Numbered from the stretch's first letter, positions 26,073 through 35,594 are shown. The stretch: 56,906 nt of DNA from an uncultured Subdoligranulum sp. (GCA_902496185.1 CABUZX010000008.1:1-56906); one strand, 5' to 3'. Made by a program: numbers and translations. Notes: generated by a model not told the origin, from the letters alone.

Positions 26073-27556
26073 TTGTCGCCTGTTGAATTATCCGAATTTT
26101 GCAAAGCCTGTTTTTCACCCTTTTTGTTTTGAATACTTTTAAACTTGAGTTCAGGATACTTTACTCTCTCGTGCTTTGCGCCAAGATAAGTGGAAATAAT
26201 GGTTTGTTTGATTATATCCATTTCCTTAATAGATAAATCGCTGTTTTCAAACTGGCCAAAGTCCATACGCTCGCTTACTATTTTGTCCACTACTTCTTCC
26301 GCCTTTGCTTTGTCGGAAACGGAAAGAGACCTTAAGGTTGCCTCGCAAGCGTCCACTATCATCAAAATACCGTTGATTTTCGACCTTGGAGTTAAACCGT
26401 CGTAACAATAGCTTGCAATAGGTAAGTCACCTTCGGTATATTTTTTTGCTTTGAGATAAAAATAGCGCATTACAAAAGTGCCGTGATGCTCGGAAATGGC
26501 GCTTTCTATTTCCGCAGGAAGGCGATATTCTTTTGCGAGACTCACGCCGTAATTGACGTGGTTTTTAAGAAAAGACACGCTTACCTCAGGAGCAATTTCG
26601 TTGTGCGGATTATATCCGCTGGACTGATTTTCACTAAAGTACATCGGGTTTTGCAACTTGCCTATGTCGTGATAACACCCCGCAGCTCTTGCAAGATAAG
26701 TATTTTCGCCTATTGCCATAGCGCATGCTTCGGCGTAATTAGCAACGGTAAGACTGTGATTGAAAGTACCGGGCGCTTCCTTAAGCAAGCGCACAAGCAA
26801 AGGATGATTTGTATTTGAAAGTTCCGCAAGGCGGAAATTCGTGGTTATGTTAAATATCCTTTCAAGCAACGGCACGAACAAAAACATAATCATTACGTTT
26901 ACAAGTCCGCCAAGACACGCCATACTGACGTTTAAAGTGTAAGTATGCCAATTGAAAGTTTCGTTGCCTGCAAAAATCAAATGAAACAAAGTCACTACTA
27001 TCATCTCTATTGCGGATATTTTTAAACCAGTAGTCAAATACCCCAAACGGTCCTTTTGCTTTTTTTCGTTGTAAACCACGACAAAAATACCTGCAAGCCC
27101 CATAAACAGACATACTATCAATTGGTGCATACTGTAATCCGCGCTAAAGTACGTGGCAAGAAAAAACATCAACTGCTGAATAATATTTATCAATACGGCA
27201 AGCTGAATACCAACTAATTGCGACAAAATCAAAATAGTTATTACAAAAGGCGCAAAATAACAATTGATTTTTGCGGTATAAAAGATGATTACCGAGCTCA
27301 AAAGAAACACAAAGTATATGGCAAATATATGCCTTACAGTAAATTTTTCTCTTGCTTTTGCGCGCCAAAAATATATCATCATAAGCGCAAAAAACACCAC
27401 TATCATTGCAAAAAACGCCACGATAGATACTGTTTCGCTACGGTCAAAAGCGTTTTTAAGCACGACAAACCACCAAAACAGCGCGGTCACAACACAAGAA
27501 ACAACCGTCAACGCGACGATTTGCCAAATAAATTTAAAATCAATTTTGTTTTTCAT
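26069..27556 (-). CDS. pgpH: PgpH/YqfF-type HD phosphodiesterase without ectodomain
   Basis: 495 residues. There are about seven predicted membrane helices (residues 10-245), then an HD domain with HSLTVANYAEACAMAIG and CYHDIGKLQNP. Full-length PgpH is about 700 residues and has a large extracellular domain after the first helix; here the second helix follows almost at once. PgpH enzymes hydrolyse cyclic di-AMP. The HD residues are present, so catalysis is probably kept while extracellular sensing is lost. It overlaps phoH and ybeY by four bases each. Confidence 0.88.
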   Translation of the reverse strand: MKNKIDFKFIWQIVALTVVSCVVTALFWWFVVLKNAFDRSETVSIVAFFAMIVVFFALMMIYFWRAKAREKFTVRHIFAIYFVFLLSSVIIFYTAKINCYFAPFVITILILSQLVGIQLAVLINIIQQLMFFLATYFSADYSMHQLIVCLFMGLAGIFVVVYNEKKQKDRLGYLTTGLKISAIEMIVVTLFHLIFAGNETFNWHTYTLNVSMACLGGLVNVMIMFLFVPLLERIFNITTNFRLAELSNTNHPLLVRLLKEAPGTFNHSLTVANYAEACAMAIGENTYLARAAGCYHDIGKLQNPMYFSENQSSGYNPHNEIAPEVSVSFLKNHVNYGVSLAKEYRLPAEIESAISEHHGTFVMRYFYLKAKKYTEGDLPIASYCYDGLTPRSKINGILMIVDACEATLRSLSVSDKAKAEEVVDKIVSERMDFGQFENSDLSIKEMDIIKQTIISTYLGAKHERVKYPELKFKSIQNKKGEKQALQNSDNSTGDK

Positions 27557-28527
27557 ACTTCTCCTTTGAAACTTTTTTCATTTTTTTCATAAGCTTTAAC
27601 TATAGCTTGTACAAGCGGATGTCGGACAACGTCCTTTTCCGTAAGATAACGTATAGAAATTCCGTCAATATTTTTCAAAACGTTTACGGCTTCTCTCAGA
27701 CCGCTTTTTTTGCCATCTGGCAAATCCGTTTGCGTAAGGTCGCCCGTCACTATCATCTTGCTGTTTTCGCCAAGACGGGTTAAAAACATTTTCATTTGCT
27801 CACGCGTTGTATTTTGAGCTTCGTCCAATATTATAAAAGCGTTGGACAAAGTACGCCCTCTCATATATGCTAATGGGGCAACCTCTATTGCATTTTTTTC
27901 GATAAGTTTTTGATAAGTCTCCAACCCGAACATTTCCTGCAAGCCGTCGTAAAGAGGACGCAAATAGGGATTGACTTTTTCTTGCAAGTCTCCCGGCAAA
28001 AATCCGAGTTTTTCGCCTGCTTCTACCGCAGGACGCGTCAAAATAATTTTTTCTATCTCTTTTGACTTATATGCAGTAGCCGCAATAGCAACCGCCAAGT
28101 AAGTTTTGCCCGTACCCGCAGGACCGACGGCAATAGTAATCGTATTGTTTTTTATTGCTTCGACGTATTTTTTTTGTCCGACAGTTTTAGACTTGATGAG
28201 TTTGCCACGAGTGGTTACGGCAACTACGTCGTTAAACAATTGGTCAACCTCGTCCAACTTGCCCTCTAACGCGCACTCGCACAAGTACGTAACTCTGCCT
28301 ATATCTACGGCGTCTTCTTTTTTGATAAAGTCAATAATTTTGTCTACCACTTGCTTTGCAAGACTTACGGAATGTTGATCTCCGCTAAAATGCAACTCAC
28401 CTCTTATATTCAAAACTTCGACGTTGAGTTTGCGTTTGATTTCTTGCATATTTTCGTCAAAAGGTCCAAACAGTTTGATTAAAATATCCATACTTGGAGT
28501 TTCTATTTTTTCCGTAACGTTTGACAA
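27553..28527 (-). CDS. phoH: PhoH-family ATPase
   Basis: 324 residues. Walker A is GPAGTGKT (135-142) and Walker B is AFIILDEAQNT. The N-terminus has a KH-like segment. PhoH proteins are implicated in RNA metabolism together with ybeY, its usual neighbour. Confidence 0.93.
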   Translation of the reverse strand: MSNVTEKIETPSMDILIKLFGPFDENMQEIKRKLNVEVLNIRGELHFSGDQHSVSLAKQVVDKIIDFIKKEDAVDIGRVTYLCECALEGKLDEVDQLFNDVVAVTTRGKLIKSKTVGQKKYVEAIKNNTITIAVGPAGTGKTYLAVAIAATAYKSKEIEKIILTRPAVEAGEKLGFLPGDLQEKVNPYLRPLYDGLQEMFGLETYQKLIEKNAIEVAPLAYMRGRTLSNAFIILDEAQNTTREQMKMFLTRLGENSKMIVTGDLTQTDLPDGKKSGLREAVNVLKNIDGISIRYLTEKDVVRHPLVQAIVKAYEKNEKSFKGEV

Positions 28528-28528
28528 A

Positions 28529-29656
28529 TTAACCTCCTATAGCAATATTTTGCGTTGTTTTTGCAGTAACAGTAACAAAAGTATCCGCTAAAACGGTTTT
28601 CGTACCATATTCTACAGAATCGTATTCTATGCCGTTTAACAATAGTTTGAGTTTTTCGTACGCCTGCAATTGAAGAGCAGGCAATTGCTCCTCCAACGAA
28701 ACGTCTCGTTGTGAGGGTTTAAGCTCGTAAACCGTCTCGTACTCAACGACAACCCCCAAGGGGTAAAGCCTTGCGTAATTAGTTTCGGTAGAAAAATATT
28801 CATAGTCTATTTGTTTGGAAAAATCCGAAGTATAGTTCCAAATTTTTATACGACGGCGTTTAATCACGCTACCCGTAGGCAAAAGTTCTACCAACGTAGG
28901 ACAAAACTTTACTTCGGCTTGAGTTTCTACCGTTGCCCATACTTCGCCCTTTGCCGTAGCCGTACTCGAAGTGCCGTCGGCAAAAATATTTTCACCTTTA
29001 ATCAGTATTTGTCCTTTTGTCACTTTGTCGCCGACGTTTACTAAAGGCGTGCCGTTTAAAACAAGCATACGGACGATTACTCCGTCTTGACTTGCCACTA
29101 TATCGCGTTTAACCGTGTCGTCTACTATAAGGTCGGCTTGCGCCCGCATTTGAATAGAAACAGTCAATTGACTTCCGTAAAAATCCGCTATAGCATACTT
29201 TACTTCCGGCACGGCAACACAAACGGCGTTTTCTACCGAATCAAGAGAGATTTTATTTTTTGCCTTACCTTTGGTCACTCCCGCAGACTCAATTGCCGAA
29301 TAGACTTTGTCGTACACTGATTCCGGAGCAATTACTACGATTTGCTGACACGTTAAACCTGTAATTTTTGCAGTCAACAAGCAAATGGCAAATATAATTA
29401 AAGCAACGAGGTGTTTTTTTATAAAATCCTGACAAGCAGAAACCCCCACGTTGTTTTTTGTTTTTATATTATAGCACTTTTTTTTGAGATACGCAACTAC
29501 CTTATCGCAATCTTTGCGTTTGATACAAAAACTTAAGCTTTTTGGAGCATTTTGAGTTATGTCAAACAACTCTATTCCCCTTGCCTGCAAATCGTATATC
29601 GCGCGTTGTAAGTTAAGTCCCTCTATTACCAATTTTGTTTTAGCCAATATTCTCAT
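28529..29656 (-). CDS. yqfD: sporulation protein YqfD
   Basis: A 375-residue protein with one membrane helix (LVALIIFAICLLTAKITGL, about residues 81-99) after an N-terminal cytoplasmic domain, and a large outer domain including the GVIVRMLVLNGTPLVNVGD motif. This is the YqfD family, expressed in the mother cell and required for efficient sporulation. I start at the ATG at 29656, after GGAG, overlapping yqfC by 17 bases; a TTG at 29686 is less likely. Confidence 0.88.
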   Translation of the reverse strand: MRILAKTKLVIEGLNLQRAIYDLQARGIELFDITQNAPKSLSFCIKRKDCDKVVAYLKKKCYNIKTKNNVGVSACQDFIKKHLVALIIFAICLLTAKITGLTCQQIVVIAPESVYDKVYSAIESAGVTKGKAKNKISLDSVENAVCVAVPEVKYAIADFYGSQLTVSIQMRAQADLIVDDTVKRDIVASQDGVIVRMLVLNGTPLVNVGDKVTKGQILIKGENIFADGTSSTATAKGEVWATVETQAEVKFCPTLVELLPTGSVIKRRRIKIWNYTSDFSKQIDYEYFSTETNYARLYPLGVVVEYETVYELKPSQRDVSLEEQLPALQLQAYEKLKLLLNGIEYDSVEYGTKTVLADTFVTVTAKTTQNIAIGG

Positions 29657-29909
29657 ACGCCACTCCGTCAATTTCGCCCATAACAAGAGCGTAACCTATT
29701 GCCAATTGCTTAATAATCAAATTTTTGCCAACTATGCTCAAATTTTGCTTTTTGTTTGCATTAAATACTATTTTTTGTAAGGAAAAAGCCTTTAATCCTT
29801 TATGTCCCTCAACCACTACGGCAAAATTTCCAAAAATACTACAACGCAATTTGTTTAACGACGCCAAACTCAAATCCTCTTCCGTATTAAAGAAAGTTTT
29901 TTTTACCAT
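29640..29909 (-). CDS. yqfC: sporulation protein YqfC
   Basis: An 89-residue YabP/YqfC-family protein, paired with yqfD in nearly all spore-formers. The segment HKGLKAFSLQKIVFN and the C-terminal GKNLIIKQLAIGYALVMGEI fit the family. It is the first gene of the operon that continues to recO. A GGGGTGAG ribosome site precedes the ATG. Confidence 0.85.
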   Translation of the reverse strand: MVKKTFFNTEEDLSLASLNKLRCSIFGNFAVVVEGHKGLKAFSLQKIVFNANKKQNLSIVGKNLIIKQLAIGYALVMGEIDGVAYENIG

Positions 29910-29923
29910 AACTCACCCCGTTT

Positions 29924-29951
29924 AGTATATGCGCGAAAAAAACGGTATATT
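29924..29951 (-). promoter_or_regulatory. possible sigma-E-type promoter of yqfC
   Basis: On the minus strand AATATAC (29951-29945), 13 bases, CATATACT (29931-29924). This resembles the mother-cell sigma-E pattern known to drive yqfC-yqfD in Bacillus. It ends 14 bases before the yqfC ATG. Confidence 0.5.
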
Positions 29952-30010
29952 AAAAATCCCTGCTTGACAACGTACAAAACAAAGTAAAACGTAAATTTTG
30001 CTTAAAAAAA

Positions 30011-30035
30011 TACGTCTCCCTTTTAGGGAGACGTA
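30011..30035 (-). terminator. terminator of sleB-ypeB
   Basis: TACGTCTCCC (30011-30020) and GGGAGACGTA (30026-30035) form a perfect 10-bp stem with a 5-base loop. T7 follows on the minus strand, 11 bases past ypeB. Confidence 0.92.
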
Positions 30036-30045
30036 AAGTTAAAAT

Positions 30046-31479
30046 TCACATCACGGTATAGCCCATTTGGTCGTCGATAATTTTTAAAATTTCCACTTCC
30101 TTACCGTCGGTAGCGTCAAGATAAATCAAAAATTCTTCGCCGTCCATATTTGCTTTAACTTCGTAACAAAGTATTTCTGTATTTTTGTCAGGCACGATAC
30201 ATAGCGTCAGGTCATCTATTTTTACTTCTTGAGACAAACTTGACTGTACTTTTTCAGGAGTCATAAATTCTTGCGGTAAAGTACGTTGCTTATGGTTTGC
30301 CAAATATCCAAAAGCGTCCAACCCCACTACCTGCATTGATTGAGCATCCAGCGCCATTTTTACCATATCCGGATAAAGATTTACGTCGTCCTGACGGGCA
30401 ATCATATTGACGTAAATTCTATTATCTATAGGTTGCGACGTCCACATTGCAAACACGTCGTAACCCAATGCCTTTGCAAATTTTTCCGCCGTGTCGCAAC
30501 AGATTTTTTGCATTGATTCTTTGGATTGTTTACCGTCCGTTGAGTTAAATGAAGATTGAATTTCTTCCGTCTTGCCTTCTTGCGCGCCCTCTTCGTTTCT
30601 GTTAAGTTCGGCAACCATACCGTCCGTAGCTGTTGCTACGGAATATTTTTGTCCGTTTAACACAACGTCAAAATAATATACCGTTGCTTTGCCGTTGGCT
30701 TTGGAGACAAAATTAACTTCGCCAACGCCGTAATCCTTAAATGTTTGCAAAAGTTTTTGCCGTACCTCTTTGACGGAAAGCATTTGTCTTTCTATGGTGT
30801 TTTCCGTAACGCTGTCACTGAAAGGTCCGTCGTAAACAAGTTGCGGATAGTCGAAAGTTTCTTCGTTTACGTCCTCTAATTCCAACTCAAAATTATAATT
30901 TCCATCATTAGAAGTCGTAGACCATACGAAAGCTTTGTCACTCATACAAGCCTTGTCTACGGATTTTTTTAATTTTTGTCCTACGCTACGCAGGTTGTTG
31001 AGACTGTTTTTTTGCTCTTCTGTAAGCGCGCCTTTATCAATTACGCTTTGACTTAAAGATTTGCAATAATCTCCCAATTGATTAAAATACTTTGCGCAAT
31101 TTGACGCTATTTGAGCGTCCATAGGCAAGTAGGATACGTCCGCAACTGCTCCTTCGGCAATACCCTCCGTTTCCGCAAGAATTTTTCCCACATACGAAGG
31201 CGTAGTCGCAACAGCAAGCTTGCCAAGATTTGCGTCGGCGTTTTTAAGTCCGTCTGCCAGATTATACAAACTGCGACGACAAGTATTAAGCGACTGCTGA
31301 CGGTAATAGTCGTCGGAAGTCATTTGCGCCACGCGCGCGTCGTCGTAACGCATAGAATAATATATTGAAGTAGTAGCTAACAACGCCGATACTCCGCCAA
31401 AAAACCACGCCCAAATTTTATTTTGTCTGTTTCTTTTGCTATAATAATTACTGTTGTTATTATCAAAACCGTTGTTCAT
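30046..31479 (-). CDS. ypeB: germination protein YpeB
   Basis: 477 residues. One N-terminal membrane helix (about 20-40) is followed by an N-terminal helical region and C-terminal PepSY-like repeats (MQKICCDTAEKFAKALGYD, MDGEEFLIYLDATDGKEVEILKI). YpeB localises and stabilises the cortex-lytic enzyme SleB in the spore. sleB lies 11 bases upstream in the same operon, as in Bacillus. Confidence 0.93.
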   Translation of the reverse strand: MNNGFDNNNSNYYSKRNRQNKIWAWFFGGVSALLATTSIYYSMRYDDARVAQMTSDDYYRQQSLNTCRRSLYNLADGLKNADANLGKLAVATTPSYVGKILAETEGIAEGAVADVSYLPMDAQIASNCAKYFNQLGDYCKSLSQSVIDKGALTEEQKNSLNNLRSVGQKLKKSVDKACMSDKAFVWSTTSNDGNYNFELELEDVNEETFDYPQLVYDGPFSDSVTENTIERQMLSVKEVRQKLLQTFKDYGVGEVNFVSKANGKATVYYFDVVLNGQKYSVATATDGMVAELNRNEEGAQEGKTEEIQSSFNSTDGKQSKESMQKICCDTAEKFAKALGYDVFAMWTSQPIDNRIYVNMIARQDDVNLYPDMVKMALDAQSMQVVGLDAFGYLANHKQRTLPQEFMTPEKVQSSLSQEVKIDDLTLCIVPDKNTEILCYEVKANMDGEEFLIYLDATDGKEVEILKIIDDQMGYTVM

Positions 31480-31490
31480 TTAAACCCTCC

Positions 31491-32171
31491 TTAAGTGCAA
31501 AAAACGTGATTGCCGATAGTCACTACAATAGGCCTTGATCGTATCCAACTACTCGTAGCCGTTTTGGGATTGTAGTAATAAATACTTCCGTAAGTCGGGT
31601 CCCAACCGTTAAGAGCGTCTTGCGCGGCGCGCGTACACTCGTCGTTTGTGCCAAGATTGATTTGTCCGTCAGATACCGCAGTAAATGCTCCCGCCTGATA
31701 AATCACGCCACTTATCGTATTGGGAAAACTGCTTGACTTTACGCGGTTTAATACAACTGCCGCGATAGCAACTTTACCAGTGTAACTTTCGCCCCTCGCT
31801 TCGCCGTAAATACAACACGACAATAAATAAAGATTACTATTGCTTATATTTGACGAACTCGTAGAAGTAGCAAGACTCATCCCCAGCGCAGCCGCCGTTC
31901 TCGTTCCTACGATTCCGTCCACCGTCAATCCGTTTTTGCGTTGAAAAAACTTTACGGCCGATACTGTTTTACTACCGAAAATTCCGTCTACGCTACCCGT
32001 GTAATAACCCCAGTTTTTGAGTTTTGTCTGCAAAGTCCTTACCTGACTACCCGAACTGCCTCGTTTTAGCACCGCGGCGTCTACCGTGGGCGCAAAACAA
32101 AGAACGAAACAGCATATCAAAACCGTAACAAGTAAAAGCGCTAATAAACTTATACCTTTCTTTTCGCTCAT
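31491..32171 (-). CDS. sleB: spore cortex-lytic enzyme SleB
   Basis: 226 residues with a signal peptide (LLALLLVTVLICCFVLCFAP, then VDA), a peptidoglycan-binding repeat (about 36-95: LKRGSSGSQVRTLQTKLK, GIFGSKTVSAVKFFQ) and a C-terminal hydrolase_2 domain (CIYGEARGESYTGKVAIAAV, with the catalytic Glu). It degrades spore cortex after germination is triggered. GGAGG lies before the ATG. Confidence 0.95.
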   Translation of the reverse strand: MSEKKGISLLALLLVTVLICCFVLCFAPTVDAAVLKRGSSGSQVRTLQTKLKNWGYYTGSVDGIFGSKTVSAVKFFQRKNGLTVDGIVGTRTAAALGMSLATSTSSSNISNSNLYLLSCCIYGEARGESYTGKVAIAAVVLNRVKSSSFPNTISGVIYQAGAFTAVSDGQINLGTNDECTRAAQDALNGWDPTYGSIYYYNPKTATSSWIRSRPIVVTIGNHVFCT

Positions 32172-32261
32172 TTTTTTCCTCCGATATTTTTTTTGTTAGT
32201 ATAAAACTTTTGACGATATTTATTCCAAACACAAAAAAATCAAAGGAATTGTGATTTAAGG

Positions 32262-32819
32262 TTAATTTTCGTGTTTTTTAAAAAAGTTTTCTATTATTTC
32301 CTTAAGTTTTGACTGGTAAACGATATTGTTAAAACCTACGTCCGTACCACCAACAAAACACAACGGCGGATAAACGACACACCACCAATTGTCTCCCTTT
32401 GCTTCTCCCAACTCCAAGACAAGCGCGTCGTATTCCCCCGACGGCAAAGTTAATTTTTCGTAACTACGCGTAGGAAAGCTCTCCCTTGCAAGTTTTGCTC
32501 TTGCCGAATACCTAAAACCGTTTTTGCGTAAAGTAGTCATTGCAATATCGCTGATTTCGTCAAGGTTTTGCCTTATTTTGTCCATTGCGTTTTGTTTGTC
32601 CGTTACGCCGACCAACAACGGAGTAATATAATCTACCACGACTGACTTTACCTTGTACTTTACCTTTTGGTCGTCGTCGCCGTTGCTGTTGGCGCGTATA
32701 TGTATTCTCAATACCTCGTCGCTTATTTTTTCTCCTACAAAATCCTTTTGTGAAAAACATCCCGTAGCCAATGCTATACACAAAATAGCCAAAAGCCCTA
32801 AACCTATAATTTTTTTCAT
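32262..32819 (-). CDS. spoIIR: stage II sporulation protein R
   Basis: A 185-residue forespore signal protein that activates SpoIIGA and so sigma-E in the mother cell. The core motif LRIHIRANSNGDDDQKVKYK is intact. The N-terminus LLAILCIALATGC has a lipobox-like LATGC, so this homologue may be a lipoprotein rather than a simply secreted protein. The ribosome binding site GGAGG lies within a terminator-like hairpin. Confidence 0.93.
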   Translation of the reverse strand: MKKIIGLGLLAILCIALATGCFSQKDFVGEKISDEVLRIHIRANSNGDDDQKVKYKVKSVVVDYITPLLVGVTDKQNAMDKIRQNLDEISDIAMTTLRKNGFRYSARAKLARESFPTRSYEKLTLPSGEYDALVLELGEAKGDNWWCVVYPPLCFVGGTDVGFNNIVYQSKLKEIIENFFKKHEN

Positions 32820-32858
32820 AAAAAAACCTCCAAAAAGAGTGTTGACTGTTTTTTGGAG
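32820..32858 (-). terminator. terminator-like hairpin covering the spoIIR ribosome binding site
   Basis: CTCCAAAAA (32828-32836) pairs with TTTTTGGAG (32850-32858). On the minus strand a run of seven T follows and ends at the spoIIR ATG. It can terminate ispE transcripts, but its 3' arm also contains the GGAGG of spoIIR, so it may limit spoIIR translation. Confidence 0.6.
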
Positions 32859-32905
32859 ATTTATTTAAAAAAATGCTTATTTTTTGTCGAAAAAAATCGT
32901 ATACC

Positions 32906-33775
32906 TTACAATTGTACTATACCGCTTTGCGTTGGACTGCACAAAAATGCGGTTATACCGTTTTGTCTCAGTTTTTTAACCAATCTTATCGCAACGTATT
33001 CGCTTGCAATAGGCCAAAATACACTACCGCCACTACCGGACATAACGGGTTTTTGCCCAACCAAATCCGTACAACGCTGAATAAAGGCTTTTTGAGCGGG
33101 ATATGCTTCGCAACAAGCTTCCGTAAGGTCGTTTAAATCATATTCCTGAAATACGTCCAAAAAATTTGCGCGTAAGGCTTTTATTAATTGAGTAGTGCTA
33201 AATCCGCCTTCAGGTGCTTCCATAGAGTCATAAGTATCAAAAACTTTTTTTGTATGACATCTTTCGCCCACCGCTACGACAAAAACCATAGGCAAACCGA
33301 CGGGAAGTTTTGTCACAATCTCTCCGCGTCCCTCCATATAAACGCAACCTCCCAACAACATTGCAAGAGTATCGCTACCACACTTTGACGCCAAATCAAA
33401 CATTTTTGCGCTGTAAGGTACCATACCACACAAACTTGCAAGACAGTACAATACCCCTGCCGAATCGGCGGAAGATCCTCCAAGCCCCGCCATCAATGGA
33501 ATATTTTTTTGAATTTTGATTTCCGCGCCAAGATCAACGATATTAAAATACTCGAAAAATTTACACGCCGTCCTATAAGCAGTGTTTTCCTCCAAGCTAA
33601 TATCCGGACAATTGTTCATAGTTACGTTTACGTCGGGTACTCTTTTTAGTCTTACTTCCACTCGGTCGGCAATACTTATACTAGTCATTACAGAACTAAT
33701 ATCGTGAAACCCGTCTTCCCTCTTGCCTATCACAGATAGATTTAAATTTAATTTTGCATGTGCCAATACTTTCAT
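32906..33775 (-). CDS. ispE: 4-diphosphocytidyl-2-C-methyl-D-erythritol kinase
   Basis: A 289-residue GHMP kinase of the MEP isoprenoid pathway. AKLNLNLSVIGKREDGFHDI is at the N-terminus, the ATP-binding PLMAGLGGSSADSAG is at about 91-105, and VMSGSGGSVF is near the C-terminus. The ATG (33775) has no Shine-Dalgarno and lies 6 bases after the -10 box. In Bacillus ispE is also close to veg, as here. Confidence 0.95.
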   Translation of the reverse strand: MKVLAHAKLNLNLSVIGKREDGFHDISSVMTSISIADRVEVRLKRVPDVNVTMNNCPDISLEENTAYRTACKFFEYFNIVDLGAEIKIQKNIPLMAGLGGSSADSAGVLYCLASLCGMVPYSAKMFDLASKCGSDTLAMLLGGCVYMEGRGEIVTKLPVGLPMVFVVAVGERCHTKKVFDTYDSMEAPEGGFSTTQLIKALRANFLDVFQEYDLNDLTEACCEAYPAQKAFIQRCTDLVGQKPVMSGSGGSVFWPIASEYVAIRLVKKLRQNGITAFLCSPTQSGIVQL

Positions 33776-33781
33776 GTGAAT

Positions 33782-33810
33782 ATAATACTACAATAACTTG
33801 TAAAAATCAA
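33782..33810 (-). promoter_or_regulatory. ispE promoter giving a leaderless mRNA
   Basis: TTGATT (33810-33805), 17 bases, TATTAT (33787-33782), then six bases to the ATG. Transcription should begin at or within a base of the start codon. The rest of 33811-33970 is AT-rich with no feature I can support. Confidence 0.7.
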
Positions 33811-33970
33811 GTATTTTTGTGAAAATAATTTAGTACTTTATGAAATTTATTAATAAGATTAAACTTTTATGACAACATTATGCTTAATTTGTTGTTTTTC
33901 TTAACAAAACATCTATTAACTTATAGAAAAATATAGCGTTTTTAAATCTTTAAAATAATTACACCTAAAA

Positions 33971-34014
33971 ATAGCCCGTTATTTTACCTGATAGGTAAAC
34001 AATAACGGACTATT
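33971..34014 (-). terminator. terminator of veg-sipL
   Basis: A long stem with CCGTTATT pairing AATAACGG, extended by ATAG/CTAT and an inner TTACCT/AGGTAA hairpin. On the minus strand it is followed by TTTTTA. Confidence 0.85.
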
Positions 34015-34060
34015 AGAATTTTTTATTACAGCAAATCAAGTACGGAATTTTTGATTAATT

Positions 34061-35551
34061 TTACGCTGTACGACGATGATATACGAGCAATTTTTCATCC
34101 TGTTCTAAAGGATCGGTCAGTTGAGGATTGAGTTTTAGAATATCTTCAACGCTCATATTGAGACTTTTAGCAATATCCCACAAGCTATCGCCTTTAAAAG
34201 CAAGGCTGACTTCTATCGCGCCGAAATTATCTTCCAGCGAGCCACCCTCCGTAACATCCGATACAAACGTCGCTGATACCGTCTCGGAGAGTTTTATACT
34301 CAAAGCAATCTGAGCGTCAATACCGATTACGCCGTCTAAAAACTCTGCTTGCGCCTGTCTTACCACACCGAAAACTTCCACCGTATCTCCGACGGAAGCG
34401 TCAATCTCCGTAACGGTATTTTGAAAAGGTATTTCCACTCGCATACTGTTTAATTTATCCTTACCAAACAATAAATCACCTGAAATAATACCGCTTACTT
34501 CTACCCCGTCCTCTTTGGCGGTGGCGCTCAAAACCGTAACAGCCCAACCGAATACACCGTAATAATCCTGTTTTTCCGCCGACTCAAATTCAACGTTTCC
34601 TTCGATAGTTGCCGTCTTTAAGAAAACGCCTTTAGCCAACGTAGTATCAATAGAAGCATTTTGCGTAGTAAGCGCATTTGTAGTACTGAAACAATCCACG
34701 ACCAAGCTCTGCGTATTGTCTGCAACCACTACGCCCTTTAAAGCAGTAACTACGTCCACCGAAAAAACGCTTGTCTTTTGTTCTTCAAGTACTTCGAGAT
34801 GAATTTTGGTTGCTTTTACTATAGCGTCCAACAACGCAACGCCGTTTCCACTACATGGCACTTCTTGCGTAAACTCAAACGGCAACAAAACGCTTTTGGG
34901 CAAATCCTGATTTGTAGGAATATATACGAGATTAAGCACAACCTCGCCCGAAACGGTCAAAACTTTGTCTCCGCTGACTGCAGAATTAATAATTACGTTG
35001 CTTTGCGTTGACAAAACTCTTGCAATATCATCCTTGATTTCCATTTCGTCCACCACGGAAAAAACCTCGTCTACGTTTGCCACGACCTGCCCTAATCGAA
35101 CCTCTTGATTCCTGCATTGAAGGTTACTTTGCTCCAAATATTCTTTTTGAATCGGTTCAAAAAGCGTAAATTCGGCGCCTACGACAGCATTGACAGTCAC
35201 TTCTGCGCCGTCCACTTCCATCGCGGAGTCAAGCACGGTCAGAGTTGCCGTAACTATACTGTCGTCAAAAATCAGCGGACTACTAAATACGTCCGAAATA
35301 TCCGCGGTATAACTCATCCCGCCAACCGCACCGTTTTGCTCGTCTACCAAAAGTTTTGCAGTCACCTTTCCCGCAAACTCTATTTCGCCTTCGTGAGTAC
35401 GGATACTGCTCAAAACGGGGCTCAGTTCCGATGCCAAAACGCTTTGAACGTTGTCCTCCTTGCAAAACATTCTGAACTTTACGGCAGTTTGCTTTTGTCC
35501 CAACACTACCGATTTGTGTCCCAAAAGGTTGCCGTGAGTTTTTTCCAACAT
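34061..35551 (-). CDS. sipL: SipL-like spore coat morphogenesis protein (DUF3794 + LysM)
   Basis: 496 residues with repeated DUF3794 (SpoIVA-interacting) beta-rich units over about 1-440 and a C-terminal LysM domain (about 450-494: GDSLWDIAKSLNMSVEDILKLNPQL). In Clostridioides difficile SipL binds SpoIVA through LysM and anchors the coat to the forespore. It starts after GGAGG, 43 bases behind veg. Exact orthology is inferred from architecture. Confidence 0.85.
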   Translation of the reverse strand: MLEKTHGNLLGHKSVVLGQKQTAVKFRMFCKEDNVQSVLASELSPVLSSIRTHEGEIEFAGKVTAKLLVDEQNGAVGGMSYTADISDVFSSPLIFDDSIVTATLTVLDSAMEVDGAEVTVNAVVGAEFTLFEPIQKEYLEQSNLQCRNQEVRLGQVVANVDEVFSVVDEMEIKDDIARVLSTQSNVIINSAVSGDKVLTVSGEVVLNLVYIPTNQDLPKSVLLPFEFTQEVPCSGNGVALLDAIVKATKIHLEVLEEQKTSVFSVDVVTALKGVVVADNTQSLVVDCFSTTNALTTQNASIDTTLAKGVFLKTATIEGNVEFESAEKQDYYGVFGWAVTVLSATAKEDGVEVSGIISGDLLFGKDKLNSMRVEIPFQNTVTEIDASVGDTVEVFGVVRQAQAEFLDGVIGIDAQIALSIKLSETVSATFVSDVTEGGSLEDNFGAIEVSLAFKGDSLWDIAKSLNMSVEDILKLNPQLTDPLEQDEKLLVYHRRTA

Positions 35552-35594
35552 AACATTACCTCCAAAAAACTTACACGCTAAAGTTTATTGCGCT

